The notes under the pieces were generated by a model. It saw only the letters and a list, made by a program, of their open reading frames with translations, did not search any database and had not been told where the DNA came from. The translations under genes and the position numbers were made by a program. A DNA stretch of 64,000 nt, taken from contig NZ_RBWS01000001.1 of the NCBI RefSeq assembly GCF_003627955.1, positions 496,001-560,000 on the forward strand, given 5' to 3'. The DNA comes from Sphingobacterium puteale (GTDB lineage: Bacteria; Bacteroidota; Bacteroidia; Sphingobacteriales; Sphingobacteriaceae). This document shows, piece after piece, positions 7,707 through 16,814 of the stretch (position 1 is its first letter; the number at the start of each line of letters is the position of its first letter).

Positions 7707-9377
7707 ATGAGTGAAGAAAAATCATTAAATTTTATCGAGGAAATTGTCGAAGAAGATCTTCGTACAGGAAAACATGGCGGACGTGTATTGACACGTTTTC
7801 CTCCTGAACCAAATGGTTACCTCCACATTGGTCACGCCAAATCCATCTGTTTAAATTTTGGATTAGCACAGCAGTATAATGGCAAGACTAATCTACGTTT
7901 TGACGACACTAATCCTGTCACTGAGGATACCGAGTATGTTGAAAGCATCAAAAAAGATATTCAATGGTTAGGATTCCAGTGGGCAGAAGAATTATATACT
8001 TCAGATTACTTTGAAACACTTTACGGCTACGCTGTTGAACTTATAAAAAAAGGACTTGCTTACGTGGATGATAGCACCGCGGAAGAAATTGCGGCAGCAA
8101 AAGGTACGCCGACAGAACCTGGTATTCCAACGCCGTACCGCGACCGGTCTATAACAGAAAATCTGGACTTATTCGCAGATATGCGCGCAGGAAAATATAA
8201 GGATGGTGAGAAAGTGCTCCGTGCAAAAATAGATTTGGCCAGTCCAAATATGCACCTACGTGATCCATTGTTGTACCGCATCAAACATGCCCACCATCAT
8301 CGAACAGGAAATCAATGGTGCATCTATCCTATGTATGATTTTGCCCATGGTCAATCGGATTCCATTGAGAAAATCACACATTCGATCTGTACACTTGAAT
8401 TTATTCCACATCGCCCACTTTACGATTGGTGTATTGAAAAGCTGGAAATTTTCCCGTCCAAACAATATGAATTTGCACGCTTAAACATGACATATACGGT
8501 CATGAGCAAACGTAAACTATTGCAATTGGTCAATGATAAGTTTGTTGAAAGCTGGGATGACCCCCGTATGCCAACAATCTCTGGCTTGAGAAGAAGAGGA
8601 TATACTCCCGCGAGTATTCGTAACTTCTGCGATAAGATCGGCGTTCAAAAGCGTGAAAACATGATTGACGTCAGTCTATTGGAATTCTGCATCCGTGAGG
8701 ATCTCAACAAAACCGCCTGGCGTAGAATGGCTGTGCTCGATCCGATTAAATTAGTGATCACAAATTATCAAGATGGCCAAGTAGAAGATTTAGTCGGTGA
8801 AAATAACCCCGAAGTTGAAGGTGGTGAAGGCCACAGGATCATACCTTTTTCCAAGGAACTATGGATAGAGCGAGAAGATTTTATGGAAGATGCCCCAAAA
8901 AAATTCTTCCGTCTTGGTCCTGGGCTTTCGGTTCGTCTAAAACACGCTTACATCGTTACTTGTAACGATTTCGTCAAAGATGAAAATGGAAAGGTAACAG
9001 AAGTACATTGTACTTATGTCCCTAATTCTAAATCCGGTGAGGATACTTCCGGACTAAAAGTAAAAGGAACAATCCATTGGATTTCTGTTCCTCATGCAAA
9101 GGAAGCCGAAGTAAGATTGTACGACAGGTTGTTCAATGATGAAAATCCAGCAGCAGCTGAAGATTTCAAAGAATCTATCAATCCAGCAAGTTTACATGTG
9201 GTAGAACGTGCCTATATCGAGCCAGACTTAGCGAACGCTACTCCTGGTAAAGGATATCAATTTATACGTTTAGGTTACTTTACGTTAGACACACATTCGA
9301 CTCCAGCACATCTGGTCTTTAACCGTACAGTGACGTTGAAAGATTCCTGGGGAAAAGAAGTAAAGAAAAATGGTTAA
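7707..9377 (+). CDS. glnS: Glutaminyl-tRNA synthetase
   Basis: 556 aa, close to the E. coli length of 554. It is a cytosolic class I aminoacyl-tRNA synthetase charging tRNA-Gln. The HIGH motif is in [15 protein letters not shown] (32-46), and the KMSKS equivalent is VMSKRK (265-270). [20 protein letters not shown] is a GlnRS/eukaryotic-type GluRS block that separates it from bacterial GltX, which is encoded separately at 45303. The C-terminal anticodon-binding beta barrels are present (about 340-556). Monocistronic, with its own terminator at 9392. Confidence 0.97.
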   Translation: MSEEKSLNFIEEIVEEDLRTGKHGGRVLTRFPPEPNGYLHIGHAKSICLNFGLAQQYNGKTNLRFDDTNPVTEDTEYVESIKKDIQWLGFQWAEELYTSDYFETLYGYAVELIKKGLAYVDDSTAEEIAAAKGTPTEPGIPTPYRDRSITENLDLFADMRAGKYKDGEKVLRAKIDLASPNMHLRDPLLYRIKHAHHHRTGNQWCIYPMYDFAHGQSDSIEKITHSICTLEFIPHRPLYDWCIEKLEIFPSKQYEFARLNMTYTVMSKRKLLQLVNDKFVESWDDPRMPTISGLRRRGYTPASIRNFCDKIGVQKRENMIDVSLLEFCIREDLNKTAWRRMAVLDPIKLVITNYQDGQVEDLVGENNPEVEGGEGHRIIPFSKELWIEREDFMEDAPKKFFRLGPGLSVRLKHAYIVTCNDFVKDENGKVTEVHCTYVPNSKSGEDTSGLKVKGTIHWISVPHAKEAEVRLYDRLFNDENPAAAEDFKESINPASLHVVERAYIEPDLANATPGKGYQFIRLGYFTLDTHSTPAHLVFNRTVTLKDSWGKEVKKNG

Positions 9378-9391
9378 GTAAACCAAGCGCT

Positions 9392-9433
9392 AAAAAGTAA
9401 AAGGTCGGAAACAATTCCGACCTTTTACTTTTT
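9392..9433 (+). terminator. Terminator after glnS (19-bp perfect stem)
   Basis: Arms 9392-9410 and 9415-9433 are perfect reverse complements (core AAAAGGTCGGAA) with the loop ACAA. Ts lie within and after the 3' arm. Confidence 0.9.
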
Positions 9434-9648
9434 ATATCTTACAATAACCTACCCCCCAATCTGTCCTCTCTCTTTTTAAACATACACAGACAACACTGCT
9501 TGTCCACATTTGGAAGAATAGCAAATGATAAAGGTACATCTTTCCTGCCAAGCTGTAAATTATTTTATTCAGTTTTTAACTTGATTATCGTCATTCACTC
9601 AATGCCCTAAAACAAATAGTTTTACAGCAAACAAATACCATTAACGAC

Positions 9649-10314
9649 ATGAAAAAGTTACTATTTCTTGCTTTTGCACTTACACTCGGTGCTTCAAGTT
9701 TACAGGCACAGAACAGTCCTGAGCAACGCTGGCAGATGCGTCTTAGAGGAGTCGCGGTAATGCCCAACGAGTCGGCCAATATCAGCACTATTGGTGGCGA
9801 CATTGCGATCAACACAAAATTTATCCCAGAACTAGATTTCACTTATTTCTTTACCAAAAATATCGCCGCAGAGCTGATTTTAGGAACAACAAAACACAAT
9901 GTCAAAACCGTTGGTTCCGACTTAAGTGCCATTGGAGGGAACCCCTCAGCAAATGTAGATTTAGGTAGTGTATGGCTCCTGCCTCCGACCTTGACAGCGC
10001 AATATCATTTTCTTCCGGATGGAGACCTCAGGCCCTATGTAGGTGCAGGGATAAATTATACAATTTTCTATAGTGTAAATGATGGCCCCACGGTCAAGAA
10101 CGTAAAGTATGACAATGCTTTTGGATTTGCCACACAGCTCGGTATTGATGTCAAGCTTTCAGAAAAGTATTTCCTGAATTTAGATGCTAAGTATATTCTC
10201 TTGAAGACCGATGTTCAAGTGGATGCTTCCAACTTGGCCCCGAACTTATCAATACCGGCGAAAGTTGATATTAACCCTTTTCTTTTGGGGATCGGATTCG
10301 GCATGAAGTTCTAG
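9649..10314 (+). CDS. OmpW family outer-membrane porin
   Basis: 221 aa. Signal peptide 1-20 is cleaved after SSLQAQ. The mature protein shows alternating beta-strand pattern and ends in FGMKF, a terminal aromatic residue typical of outer-membrane barrels. The block GSVWLLPPTLTAQYHF followed by RPYVGAGINYTIFY is diagnostic of OmpW, an eight-stranded barrel passing small hydrophobic molecules. Length and start fit the family. The gene stands alone downstream of glnS, from which it is separated by a strong terminator. It converges with the DUF2723 gene over a shared hairpin. Confidence 0.92.
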   Translation: MKKLLFLAFALTLGASSLQAQNSPEQRWQMRLRGVAVMPNESANISTIGGDIAINTKFIPELDFTYFFTKNIAAELILGTTKHNVKTVGSDLSAIGGNPSANVDLGSVWLLPPTLTAQYHFLPDGDLRPYVGAGINYTIFYSVNDGPTVKNVKYDNAFGFATQLGIDVKLSEKYFLNLDAKYILLKTDVQVDASNLAPNLSIPAKVDINPFLLGIGFGMKF

Positions 10315-10341
10315 CATTTCTTTAAACTCCCTATATAAAAT

Positions 10342-10371
10342 GAGGCACCTTCTGACGACCAAAGGTGCCTC
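10342..10371. terminator. Shared hairpin between ompW-like and DUF2723 genes
   Basis: GAGGCACCTT (10342-10351) pairs with AAGGTGCCTC (10362-10371). T tracts on both sides are weak (TGAATTT; ATTTTAT on the minus strand). It sits 27 nt after one stop and 7 nt after the other. Confidence 0.7.
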
Positions 10372-10378
10372 TGAATTT

Positions 10379-13300
10379 CTATTCTATGCCATACCATTGC
10401 TGATACTTCTTTCTAAGCCCCTCAACACGCGCCAGTCGTTTGCTATCTTTGGCTGCCAATAAGATATCTCGATAACGATCGACTGAGTCCAATGCCGTCT
10501 GCATATCGCTCCATTCAAAACCCAGATTTTTTTTATCTAATACCAATTGGTGTAAATAGTCCATATTTTGTGAAACATAGTTCAAATTTCTGTCTACGAT
10601 ATTTCCGGCCAGGTGTCCTTGTCCAGAACGGTATAAGCTGTCAATGATATCCGCATAGTTAATCGCATCCGACATTGCATATACACGATCCGGCAATTGG
10701 TCATATGCTTTCTTAGCTACTTTCCCAGCCTGCTTTACCTGCCCTTTTTCCAACAACAAACGGGCCGTCTTTCCAAAAATATCCCGGGCATACATACTGG
10801 TAAAGCGAAAGGAGTCTGTATCCAAATAACTTACATTTTTGACATTTCCCCACTGATATTTATGCATGATATTATCATATAATGCTTCTACGTTGACCAA
10901 AGCAGGTATTTCACCAACAGTCGCCTGCTGGTCATCGGTGGCAGCGACCGGCATCAGCCTTGAAGCAAATCCTTCATTGACAAGATATTTATCCAGCCCC
11001 AGTTTAATATCACCGGGCAGCATATTTGAAAAATAGATCGGCCGATCCCAATGATTATTTTCAAGAAGGGAAAGCAAAGTCAAATCTGATCGACTTAAGT
11101 GATCACTGGGGATTTCCCATTCCATCGTTGAAACAACTGCATGCTGTAAATAGGCCGGTACGGCGTTCTTTCTCAACACCTCGGCTTTATCAATAGTGAG
11201 TCTGACCTTCTTGGACGGAAAGTAATTCTCCAGATTTCCCGAATTCAGCTGAACTTTATAATCTGGATTATCGGAAGTAACAAATTGCAATAATTGTTGA
11301 ACATCAACTGCAGCATTCAACTGTCGATCCACGAAAGGGATATAATCCCGAATACCCTTTTTTGTTTTTTCTGCAGGTATCTTTATTGGAAGTCCCGCAG
11401 CCTGATAAGTTGGTTTCTTAACCTGCTGCATATACCAATCACCCGTTAAGTAACTCAGTACAACTATTCTTACGTCGGGACGAACACCTTCCACCTCCTG
11501 CAAATACCATAACGGAAAGGTATCGTGATCGCCATAGGTAAACAAAATCGCATTAGGCGCGCAGGTTTCAAGGTAATTGCGGGCAATATCCCGCGCCAGG
11601 GATTTTTCGGAACGATTATGATCATCCCAGTTTTGATGTACCAGAATCATCGGTCCTCCCAAAAGTGCAAAAGATACCCCTGTAGCCAAAGCATACCGGG
11701 TATGAAGGACACGTTTAAAAAGGCGCACCAATGCTATTGTGCCAAGTCCGATCCAAATAGCAAAAGCATAAAAGGATCCAGCGTAAGCATAATCACGTTC
11801 ACGGGGTTGCAAGGGAGTTTGATTGAGATACACGACAATCGCTATCCCCGTGAAAACGAATAACATAGTTACCACCAAGGTGTAGGGCTTATTGTGTCGG
11901 TATAACCAAATCGCTCCTGCTAAACCCAATAATAAAGGCAGGAAAAAATACGTATTTCGGCTAGGATCATTTTGTTGCGATTCAGGAAGGTCATATTGTC
12001 CGCCAAGGCGCCAATTGTCCAATGGTTTCAATCCTGAAAGCCAATTCCCATCGGTATATGTTCCATAACCTTGTTTATCATTCTGTCTTCCTGCAAAATT
12101 CCATAAGAAATAACGTGCATACATTTCTCCCAATTGAAAATGAAAGAAAAACTTAAAGTTATCAGAGAACTGCGGCTTTTCACCGTCTTTTAACTTGAGA
12201 TAACTTCTATAGTAAGCTTGATGATTTGCATCCTGACTATAAATACGGGGAAAAAATGTTTCTCGATCAAAATCATACTTATCCACCTGTGTAAATGCCG
12301 TATAATTGGACTCATCTTTCCGATAACTGGTTTTACTTTCTACGTCCACAGGTTTCGAATCGTAATAAGGTCCTTTCACCAAAGGTTCCCGTGTGTATTG
12401 TTCCCTTCCCAAGTAACCCAAAAACGAAAAGACATTATCTGGTGCATTATTATTGAGGGATGGATTCGCTTTACCGCGGATCAATACCATGGTATAGGAA
12501 CTATAGCCAAACAGAATAAAACAAAAGGCCAATAAGGCCGTATTTAACGTATACTTCCGGTTTCTATGTGAATAAAAAAGGCCATATATAATAGTACCGC
12601 CGATAAGTATGCATAAGAAAAGAATTCCAGCCCCAAACCCCAGTCCGAGCGAATTCACAAACAACAGGTCTATTTTTGAAGCAAAAGCTACCAACCACTG
12701 AATGACACCCCAAAGAATTGCTGCCAAAACCAACAAGCCCAATAAGAATGCCGTTAAAACACCTTTCAGATTAATTTGCGAAGTCCTTTTAAAATAGACC
12801 ACCATGGCTATGGCCGGAATAGCCAACAGATTCAATAGGTGCACTCCGATCGAAAGTCCCATAACAAAAGCAATAAAAATCAACCAGCGGTCGCTTCCAT
12901 GCTGATCCGCCCGCGCTTCCCATTTGAAAATTGCCCAAAAAACCACTGCCGTACAAAGCGAGGACATCGCGTATACCTCAGATTCCACAGCAGAATACCA
13001 AAATGTATCACTGAAGCTGAAAGCCATTGCCCCGACTGTCCCTGCAGCGAAAAGCTGTAGGTAGTAGGGAAAAGTAGGCTGTTGTGGCTTCTTCAAAATT
13101 TTCTTGGCTATAGCAGTGATTGTCCAAAACAGAAATGCCACGGTCAAACCACTACAGATTGCCGAACCAATATTCATCCAGTAGGCTATCTTCCCGATAT
13201 TACCGAATGCGAGATTGGAAAAAACATTCTGGATAAGCAAAAATAAGGGTGCACCAGGCTGATGAGCCACCTCAAGTTTGTAGGCACAGGCAATAAATTC

Positions 13301-13408
13301 ACCACAGTCCCACCAGCTTACGGTCCTTTCAACAGTAGCAATGTAGACAAGCGTGGCAATAACGCCACAGGTCAAACCGAATAGAGTATTTAATTTATTG
13401 TACGTCAT
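10379..13408 (-). CDS. DUF2723 multi-pass membrane protein, probable glycosyltransferase
   Basis: 1009 aa. The N-terminal half is strongly hydrophobic with about a dozen membrane segments; the C-terminal part from about 560 is largely soluble. The start TVSWWDCGEFIACAYKLEVAHQPGAP is the DUF2723 signature; acidic residues in the first extracytoplasmic loop recall protein O-mannosyltransferases (GT-C fold), to which DUF2723 is distantly related. A lipid-linked sugar donor and a role in Bacteroidota O-glycosylation are inferred only. YLNQTPLQPRERDYAYAGSFYAF (about 529-551) is also typical. Monocistronic. Confidence 0.85.
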   Translation of the reverse strand: MTYNKLNTLFGLTCGVIATLVYIATVERTVSWWDCGEFIACAYKLEVAHQPGAPLFLLIQNVFSNLAFGNIGKIAYWMNIGSAICSGLTVAFLFWTITAIAKKILKKPQQPTFPYYLQLFAAGTVGAMAFSFSDTFWYSAVESEVYAMSSLCTAVVFWAIFKWEARADQHGSDRWLIFIAFVMGLSIGVHLLNLLAIPAIAMVVYFKRTSQINLKGVLTAFLLGLLVLAAILWGVIQWLVAFASKIDLLFVNSLGLGFGAGILFLCILIGGTIIYGLFYSHRNRKYTLNTALLAFCFILFGYSSYTMVLIRGKANPSLNNNAPDNVFSFLGYLGREQYTREPLVKGPYYDSKPVDVESKTSYRKDESNYTAFTQVDKYDFDRETFFPRIYSQDANHQAYYRSYLKLKDGEKPQFSDNFKFFFHFQLGEMYARYFLWNFAGRQNDKQGYGTYTDGNWLSGLKPLDNWRLGGQYDLPESQQNDPSRNTYFFLPLLLGLAGAIWLYRHNKPYTLVVTMLFVFTGIAIVVYLNQTPLQPRERDYAYAGSFYAFAIWIGLGTIALVRLFKRVLHTRYALATGVSFALLGGPMILVHQNWDDHNRSEKSLARDIARNYLETCAPNAILFTYGDHDTFPLWYLQEVEGVRPDVRIVVLSYLTGDWYMQQVKKPTYQAAGLPIKIPAEKTKKGIRDYIPFVDRQLNAAVDVQQLLQFVTSDNPDYKVQLNSGNLENYFPSKKVRLTIDKAEVLRKNAVPAYLQHAVVSTMEWEIPSDHLSRSDLTLLSLLENNHWDRPIYFSNMLPGDIKLGLDKYLVNEGFASRLMPVAATDDQQATVGEIPALVNVEALYDNIMHKYQWGNVKNVSYLDTDSFRFTSMYARDIFGKTARLLLEKGQVKQAGKVAKKAYDQLPDRVYAMSDAINYADIIDSLYRSGQGHLAGNIVDRNLNYVSQNMDYLHQLVLDKKNLGFEWSDMQTALDSVDRYRDILLAAKDSKRLARVEGLRKKYQQWYGIE

Positions 13409-13713
13409 AGGGTCAATTGGTCTAAATCTTTATTCCTTTTAGTACTTTAAATTAAACAGTTATCTCGATTTAAAAATGTTAATTAACACTATTTAACATC
13501 ATGATTTAATAAAAATATTTTTCTGAGGAAGCTGCTTCTATAACGGAAAGAGAAATACAGTCTTTTAAAGGGAAAGTAATGTCATCCTCCGTCGGCCATG
13601 TACAACAGGCAACAATTGAATGAACAGGAAATCGTTTCATAGAGACGTAGACGTATTTCTACTATAGTTTTAATAAAAAAGCGAGGGACTCTTCCCTCGC
13701 TCTATTTATATTT
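13409..13713. other. Intergenic region with metF terminator
   Basis: No coding signal. A strong minus-strand terminator for metF lies at 13675-13700: GCGAGGGA/TCCCTCGC, then TTTTTTATT on the minus strand. The remaining AT-rich sequence (13409-13670) must hold the DUF2723 promoter, but I see no exact TAnnTTTG match. Confidence 0.7.
13675..13700 (-). terminator. Intrinsic terminator of metF
   Basis: An 8-bp GC-rich stem (13681-13688 / 13693-13700), followed on the minus strand by a run of T. It begins 14 nt after the metF stop. Confidence 0.9.
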
Positions 13714-14670
13714 TTAGACCAATTTTTCAACGATCTTTTTGGTTGGGCCGGGATTACTCATAGTATAAAAATGCAGCACTGGCGCGCCAAATTTGATCAG
13801 TTCCTGACATTGTTGTACAAGCCATTCTTCACCGACTTGTCTCACATCGGCATTGGTTTTACATGATGCAACTGCATCACTCAATTCCTCTGGAATATCC
13901 AAATGGAAAATTCGTGGCAATGTGACCAGCTGTTTTTTTGTCGTCAAAGGTTTGAGCCCCGGAATAATAGGCACATGAATTCCGTTGTCGCGGCATTTGG
14001 TCACAAATTCCTTGTATTTTTCTACATTAAAGAACATCTGCGTCACGATAAATTCAGCCCCCATATCGACTTTTTGCTTCAGATATTTAAAGTCCGTATT
14101 GAAATTAGGTGATTCAAAATGTTTCTCCGGATATCCGGCAACTCCGATACAAAAATCAGTTTTTTCAGATGTAATAATATCTTCGTGGAGATACTTCCCT
14201 TTATTCATATCTGTGACCTGTTCCAATAGGTCCGTAGCAAAAGCATGACCACCTTCAGTTGGAATAAAATCAGCATCTCCTTTGCGCGCATCGCCTCGCA
14301 GCACCAGCACATTGTCAATACCCAAGAAATTCAGGTCAATCAAAGCATTTTCTGTTTCCTCTTTGGTAAAGCCTCCACATATCAGATGCGGGACAGCGTC
14401 CACCTTATACTTATTCATGATAGCAGCACATATCGCCACTGTTCCCGGTCTTTTGCGATAGGATACTCGCTCCAATAACCCGCTAGCATGTTCCTTATAG
14501 ATGTAATCTTCACGATGATAAGTTACATCTATAAAAGGTGGTTTAAATTCCATCAGCTCATCCATTGTTTTAAAAATACTTTGGATGCCCTGTCCCTTTG
14601 CAGGAGGCAATAGCTCAAAAGAAAACAATGTTTTTCCTTTAGCATTCTGGATATGATCGGTAATCTTCAT
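13714..14670 (-). CDS. metF: 5,10-methylenetetrahydrofolate reductase
   Basis: 318 aa, flavoprotein TIM barrel that reduces methylene-THF to methyl-THF for methionine synthesis. FSFELLPPAKG (16-26) matches the FEFFPP block with the catalytic Glu (19). PHLICGGFTKEE, VLVLRGD, GVAGYPEKH and FIVTQMFFN are the usual FAD/folate-binding blocks. Length fits bacterial MetF. The gene is preceded by a SAM-I riboswitch (14740-14850), so expression should fall when S-adenosylmethionine is high. No other methionine gene is in the window. The ATG is the only good start. Confidence 0.96.
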   Translation of the reverse strand: MKITDHIQNAKGKTLFSFELLPPAKGQGIQSIFKTMDELMEFKPPFIDVTYHREDYIYKEHASGLLERVSYRKRPGTVAICAAIMNKYKVDAVPHLICGGFTKEETENALIDLNFLGIDNVLVLRGDARKGDADFIPTEGGHAFATDLLEQVTDMNKGKYLHEDIITSEKTDFCIGVAGYPEKHFESPNFNTDFKYLKQKVDMGAEFIVTQMFFNVEKYKEFVTKCRDNGIHVPIIPGLKPLTTKKQLVTLPRIFHLDIPEELSDAVASCKTNADVRQVGEEWLVQQCQELIKFGAPVLHFYTMSNPGPTKKIVEKLV

Positions 14671-14739
14671 TAAAAAACTGTTTTAAGTTTGGGTTGGCTT
14701 ACATCGAAACGCACAAGTCGAGGATATGTCTATCTGCAT

Positions 14740-14850
14740 GTAACTTATCTTTCCCACATGGAGCAGGGTAGAATTTAGCACCTTGAACAATACAGGTTGC
14801 TAAGGCTTCATTGGGTCTAGTCCCTCGGCCTTTCTCTATAAGCGTTGCTA
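14740..14850 (-). promoter_or_regulatory. SAM-I (S-box) riboswitch upstream of metF
   Basis: Read on the minus strand, the core has the S-box order: GCTTATAGAG, then GGCCGAGGGACTAGACCC, AATGAAGCCTTAGCAACC, GGTGCTAAATTC and finally GATAAG closing P1 (CTTAT/ATAAG). GAGGGA, ATGAAGCC, GCAACC and GGTGCTAA are the invariant SAM-binding and kink-turn segments. About 70 nt separate P1 from the ATG. The expression platform is unresolved; TTACAT just after P1 can pair with ATGTAA about 35 nt further on. Confidence 0.95.
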
Positions 14851-14874
14851 ATATCGTTTTAAAAAACCAAACAA

Positions 14875-14882
14875 CAAAAATA
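14875..14882 (-). promoter_or_regulatory. -7 element for the metF leader
   Basis: TATTTTTG on the minus strand matches TAnnTTTG exactly and lies about 25-30 nt before the riboswitch P1 strand. No clear -33 TTG is visible; that position falls in the upstream gene's terminator. Confidence 0.5.
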
Positions 14883-14896
14883 TTTTTCGAAAATCT

Positions 14897-14949
14897 ATAA
14901 ATTACATCGATAAAGCTGTCTTGCTTCCGGCTTTATCGATGTAATTTAT
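14897..14949 (-). terminator. 20-bp perfect hairpin overlapping a stop codon
   Basis: Arms 14897-14916 and 14930-14949 are perfect complements (ATAAATTACATCGATAAAGC and its reverse complement) with a 13-nt loop. The stop codon of the upstream lipoprotein gene (14946-14948) lies inside one arm. Downstream sequence is AT-rich (AGATTTTCGAAAAATATTTTT). Confidence 0.75.
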
Positions 14950-15797
14950 CCCAAAGTTGATAGTGAGTTACGTAAATTCTTCAAATAAAATGTAATCAAC
15001 AGCAACCCCGTCACACTATACTTCTCCTTTTGTCCGTACTTAAATCCAGCTAGCAAATATTGATAGGCGACCAATGCATTTTCCTCATTGTAAAACAGCT
15101 CCTTCCAGGAGACAGGAACATCTTCCCATGCCTTTAATACAATTCCATTTTGGGCATAGGTAATCGGCGACTCAACTCCGTCTATCTTGTAATCATGATG
15201 AACGCCAGAATTAGAAATGTGCTGAAAATAAGCAATCGAATAATCTAAAAAATTCAATGCACGCTCCTTTATCTCCCGGTCATTCTCAGCTCTTGTTGGA
15301 ATATTACGCCAAAGATTGATTCCACTATCAAATTTACTGGGCTGCTCGCGAATGGGTGTCTTGTCCAATTCGAAATTGATGTACAGTCGCTCGGTATTTG
15401 GCAAATGGGCGGAATTAAACGCGGAGAAATCACCTTTCAACTGCACAAAATCCTTTTTCACCTGGATAATATCCAAGGAGAGTTTTCCCTTTGTAGCATC
15501 TATAAGCTCAAGCTTACTTCCGTTAAATGTATATTTACCATACAACAGGATATCGTCTATGGCGAAGACAAAATGTTCTTTATCCCGAAGGGAAAGAAAG
15601 GAACGATAATAAAGCGGGTGATCACAACGGACATCAGGCTCAACATTTAGCGGATTATCGGCTTTGGCTTTTAAATAAACCTCATTGGTATAACCGCAGA
15701 TAACCTGGTAATTTCCGTCAGGAAACTGCTTATCCTTTCCCCAAAAACCGCAGGAGGACAAAAATATCGTTAAAATAAGGATCAATAATGGTCTCAA
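14946..15797 (-). CDS. Predicted lipoprotein, unknown function
   Basis: 283 aa. The N-terminus MRPLLILILTIFLSSCGFW carries a lipobox (LSSC, Cys16), so it should be lipid-anchored. The mature part contains mixed alpha/beta sequence with no domain I recognise; DGNYQVICGYTNEVYLKAK and YGKYTFNGSKLELIDATKGKLSL suggest a lipocalin-like beta region in the first half. It is flanked by a terminator on each side and appears monocistronic. Codon usage looks like its neighbours. Function is open. Confidence 0.75.
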   Translation of the reverse strand: MRPLLILILTIFLSSCGFWGKDKQFPDGNYQVICGYTNEVYLKAKADNPLNVEPDVRCDHPLYYRSFLSLRDKEHFVFAIDDILLYGKYTFNGSKLELIDATKGKLSLDIIQVKKDFVQLKGDFSAFNSAHLPNTERLYINFELDKTPIREQPSKFDSGINLWRNIPTRAENDREIKERALNFLDYSIAYFQHISNSGVHHDYKIDGVESPITYAQNGIVLKAWEDVPVSWKELFYNEENALVAYQYLLAGFKYGQKEKYSVTGLLLITFYLKNLRNSLSTLG

Positions 15798-15938
15798 ACC
15801 GGCTCATTTAGTAATGGTCAATATATTGATTATTTAGTACCAATATACTCAAAATCCCTCAAAGTAGGATATACCAGATCATTTTAACAAGTGAGTTCTA
15901 CCAATAAAATCAAATACTGTTGTGACCCAACCTGATGA

Positions 15939-15987
15939 AACAAAAATAGGTTCAAAACTTCGCTTAGGAATTTGAACCTGTTTTGTT
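15939..15987 (-). terminator. Terminator after rimM
   Basis: On the minus strand AACAAAACAGGTTCAAA pairs with TTTGAACCTATTTTTGTT and ends in a T-rich tract. It lies about 75 nt downstream of the rimM stop. Confidence 0.75.
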
Positions 15988-16060
15988 AATATTTACGCGA
16001 ATCAAGAAATACGCTAAATCCCGATCTGGACAACGGATTTAGTAGCTAAGACCGTCTCTC

Positions 16061-16585
16061 TTATTCTTTATAGAGATCGACTAGCCCTTCAGGCAATGCA
16101 ACTTCAATAATTTCTTCTTCACCATCTATTCCTAAAATTAAGTCATCGGATAGTGGAAACATCATTTCTTTACCATTCATATCAACTGTAGCGACGAATT
16201 GCTGTGGAAATTCCTGTACATCCGTAATTTCTCCCAGTTCACCATGAGTTTCGTCGATCACCAAAAAACCAATTAAATCCGTATATCTAAAATCATCTGG
16301 ATCCCGCTCTGGCATTTTATCATTGGGCAGATAAACCTTTTTGCGGACAAGCGCCTGTGCCTTGTCGATGTGATCGACATCTTCAAATGTCACGTAAGCC
16401 GTACTATTTTTCTGCAGTTTTATAGCATCGATAAAATAGGGCACAAGCTTTTTGTTGACCTCCAGAAAAACGACGTCCATATCCAGGCTTTCGTAGTCTT
16501 CAAATTCGAAAAACAATTGCATTTCCCCTTTAAGGCCCCTCGTTTTGCTGATATAGCCTATATAAAAACTTTGATCGACAGTCAT
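16061..16585 (-). CDS. rimM: Ribosome maturation factor RimM
   Basis: 174 aa, the usual length. The N-terminal RimM beta barrel starts YIGYISKTRGLKGEMQLFFE (GxIxKxxGxxGE pattern). A linker is followed by a PRC-barrel half with DLIGFLVIDETHGELGEI (about 104-121). RimM binds S19 in the 30S head and helps 16S rRNA processing. It follows rpsP on the same strand but behind a strong terminator (16762-16793), so it may be transcribed separately. The usual trmD and rplS neighbours are absent. A dispersed repeat lies 10 nt upstream of the ATG. Confidence 0.93.
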   Translation of the reverse strand: MTVDQSFYIGYISKTRGLKGEMQLFFEFEDYESLDMDVVFLEVNKKLVPYFIDAIKLQKNSTAYVTFEDVDHIDKAQALVRKKVYLPNDKMPERDPDDFRYTDLIGFLVIDETHGELGEITDVQEFPQQFVATVDMNGKEMMFPLSDDLILGIDGEEEIIEVALPEGLVDLYKE

Positions 16586-16590
16586 TTGGT

Positions 16591-16622
16591 AGTATTGCGT
16601 ATTGAGATATTAGTATTGAGAT
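16591..16622 (-). repeat. Short repeat TATTGAGATATTAG upstream of rimM
   Basis: GTATTG(C/A)G units occur in tandem. On the minus strand CTAATATCTCAATACGCA (16613-16596) ends 10 nt before the rimM ATG. An 18-nt copy with 16 matches lies at the same distance from the xth ATG (33761-33744). Confidence 0.6.
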
Positions 16623-16761
16623 GCTTTTTTTATCAGCTTGGCTATATATCGAGCATCTATTTAATTTTCACTTTTTTGCATGAAGGTATGATGGTATGGC
16701 CCACTTCCTAGTTAAGCATAGCGCAATCAGCATCACATTTTAGCCCATAAACAAGTTTATT

Positions 16762-16793
16762 AAAAAAAGCCGGCTCAAGATTGAGTCGGCTTT
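16762..16793 (-). terminator. Terminator after rpsP
   Basis: AAAGCCG(A/G)CTCAA pairs with TTGAGCCGGCTTT with one wobble, followed by seven T on the minus strand. It lies 22 nt after the rpsP stop. Confidence 0.9.
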
Positions 16794-16814
16794 CTCGAAT
16801 ACTTTATGAAAGAA

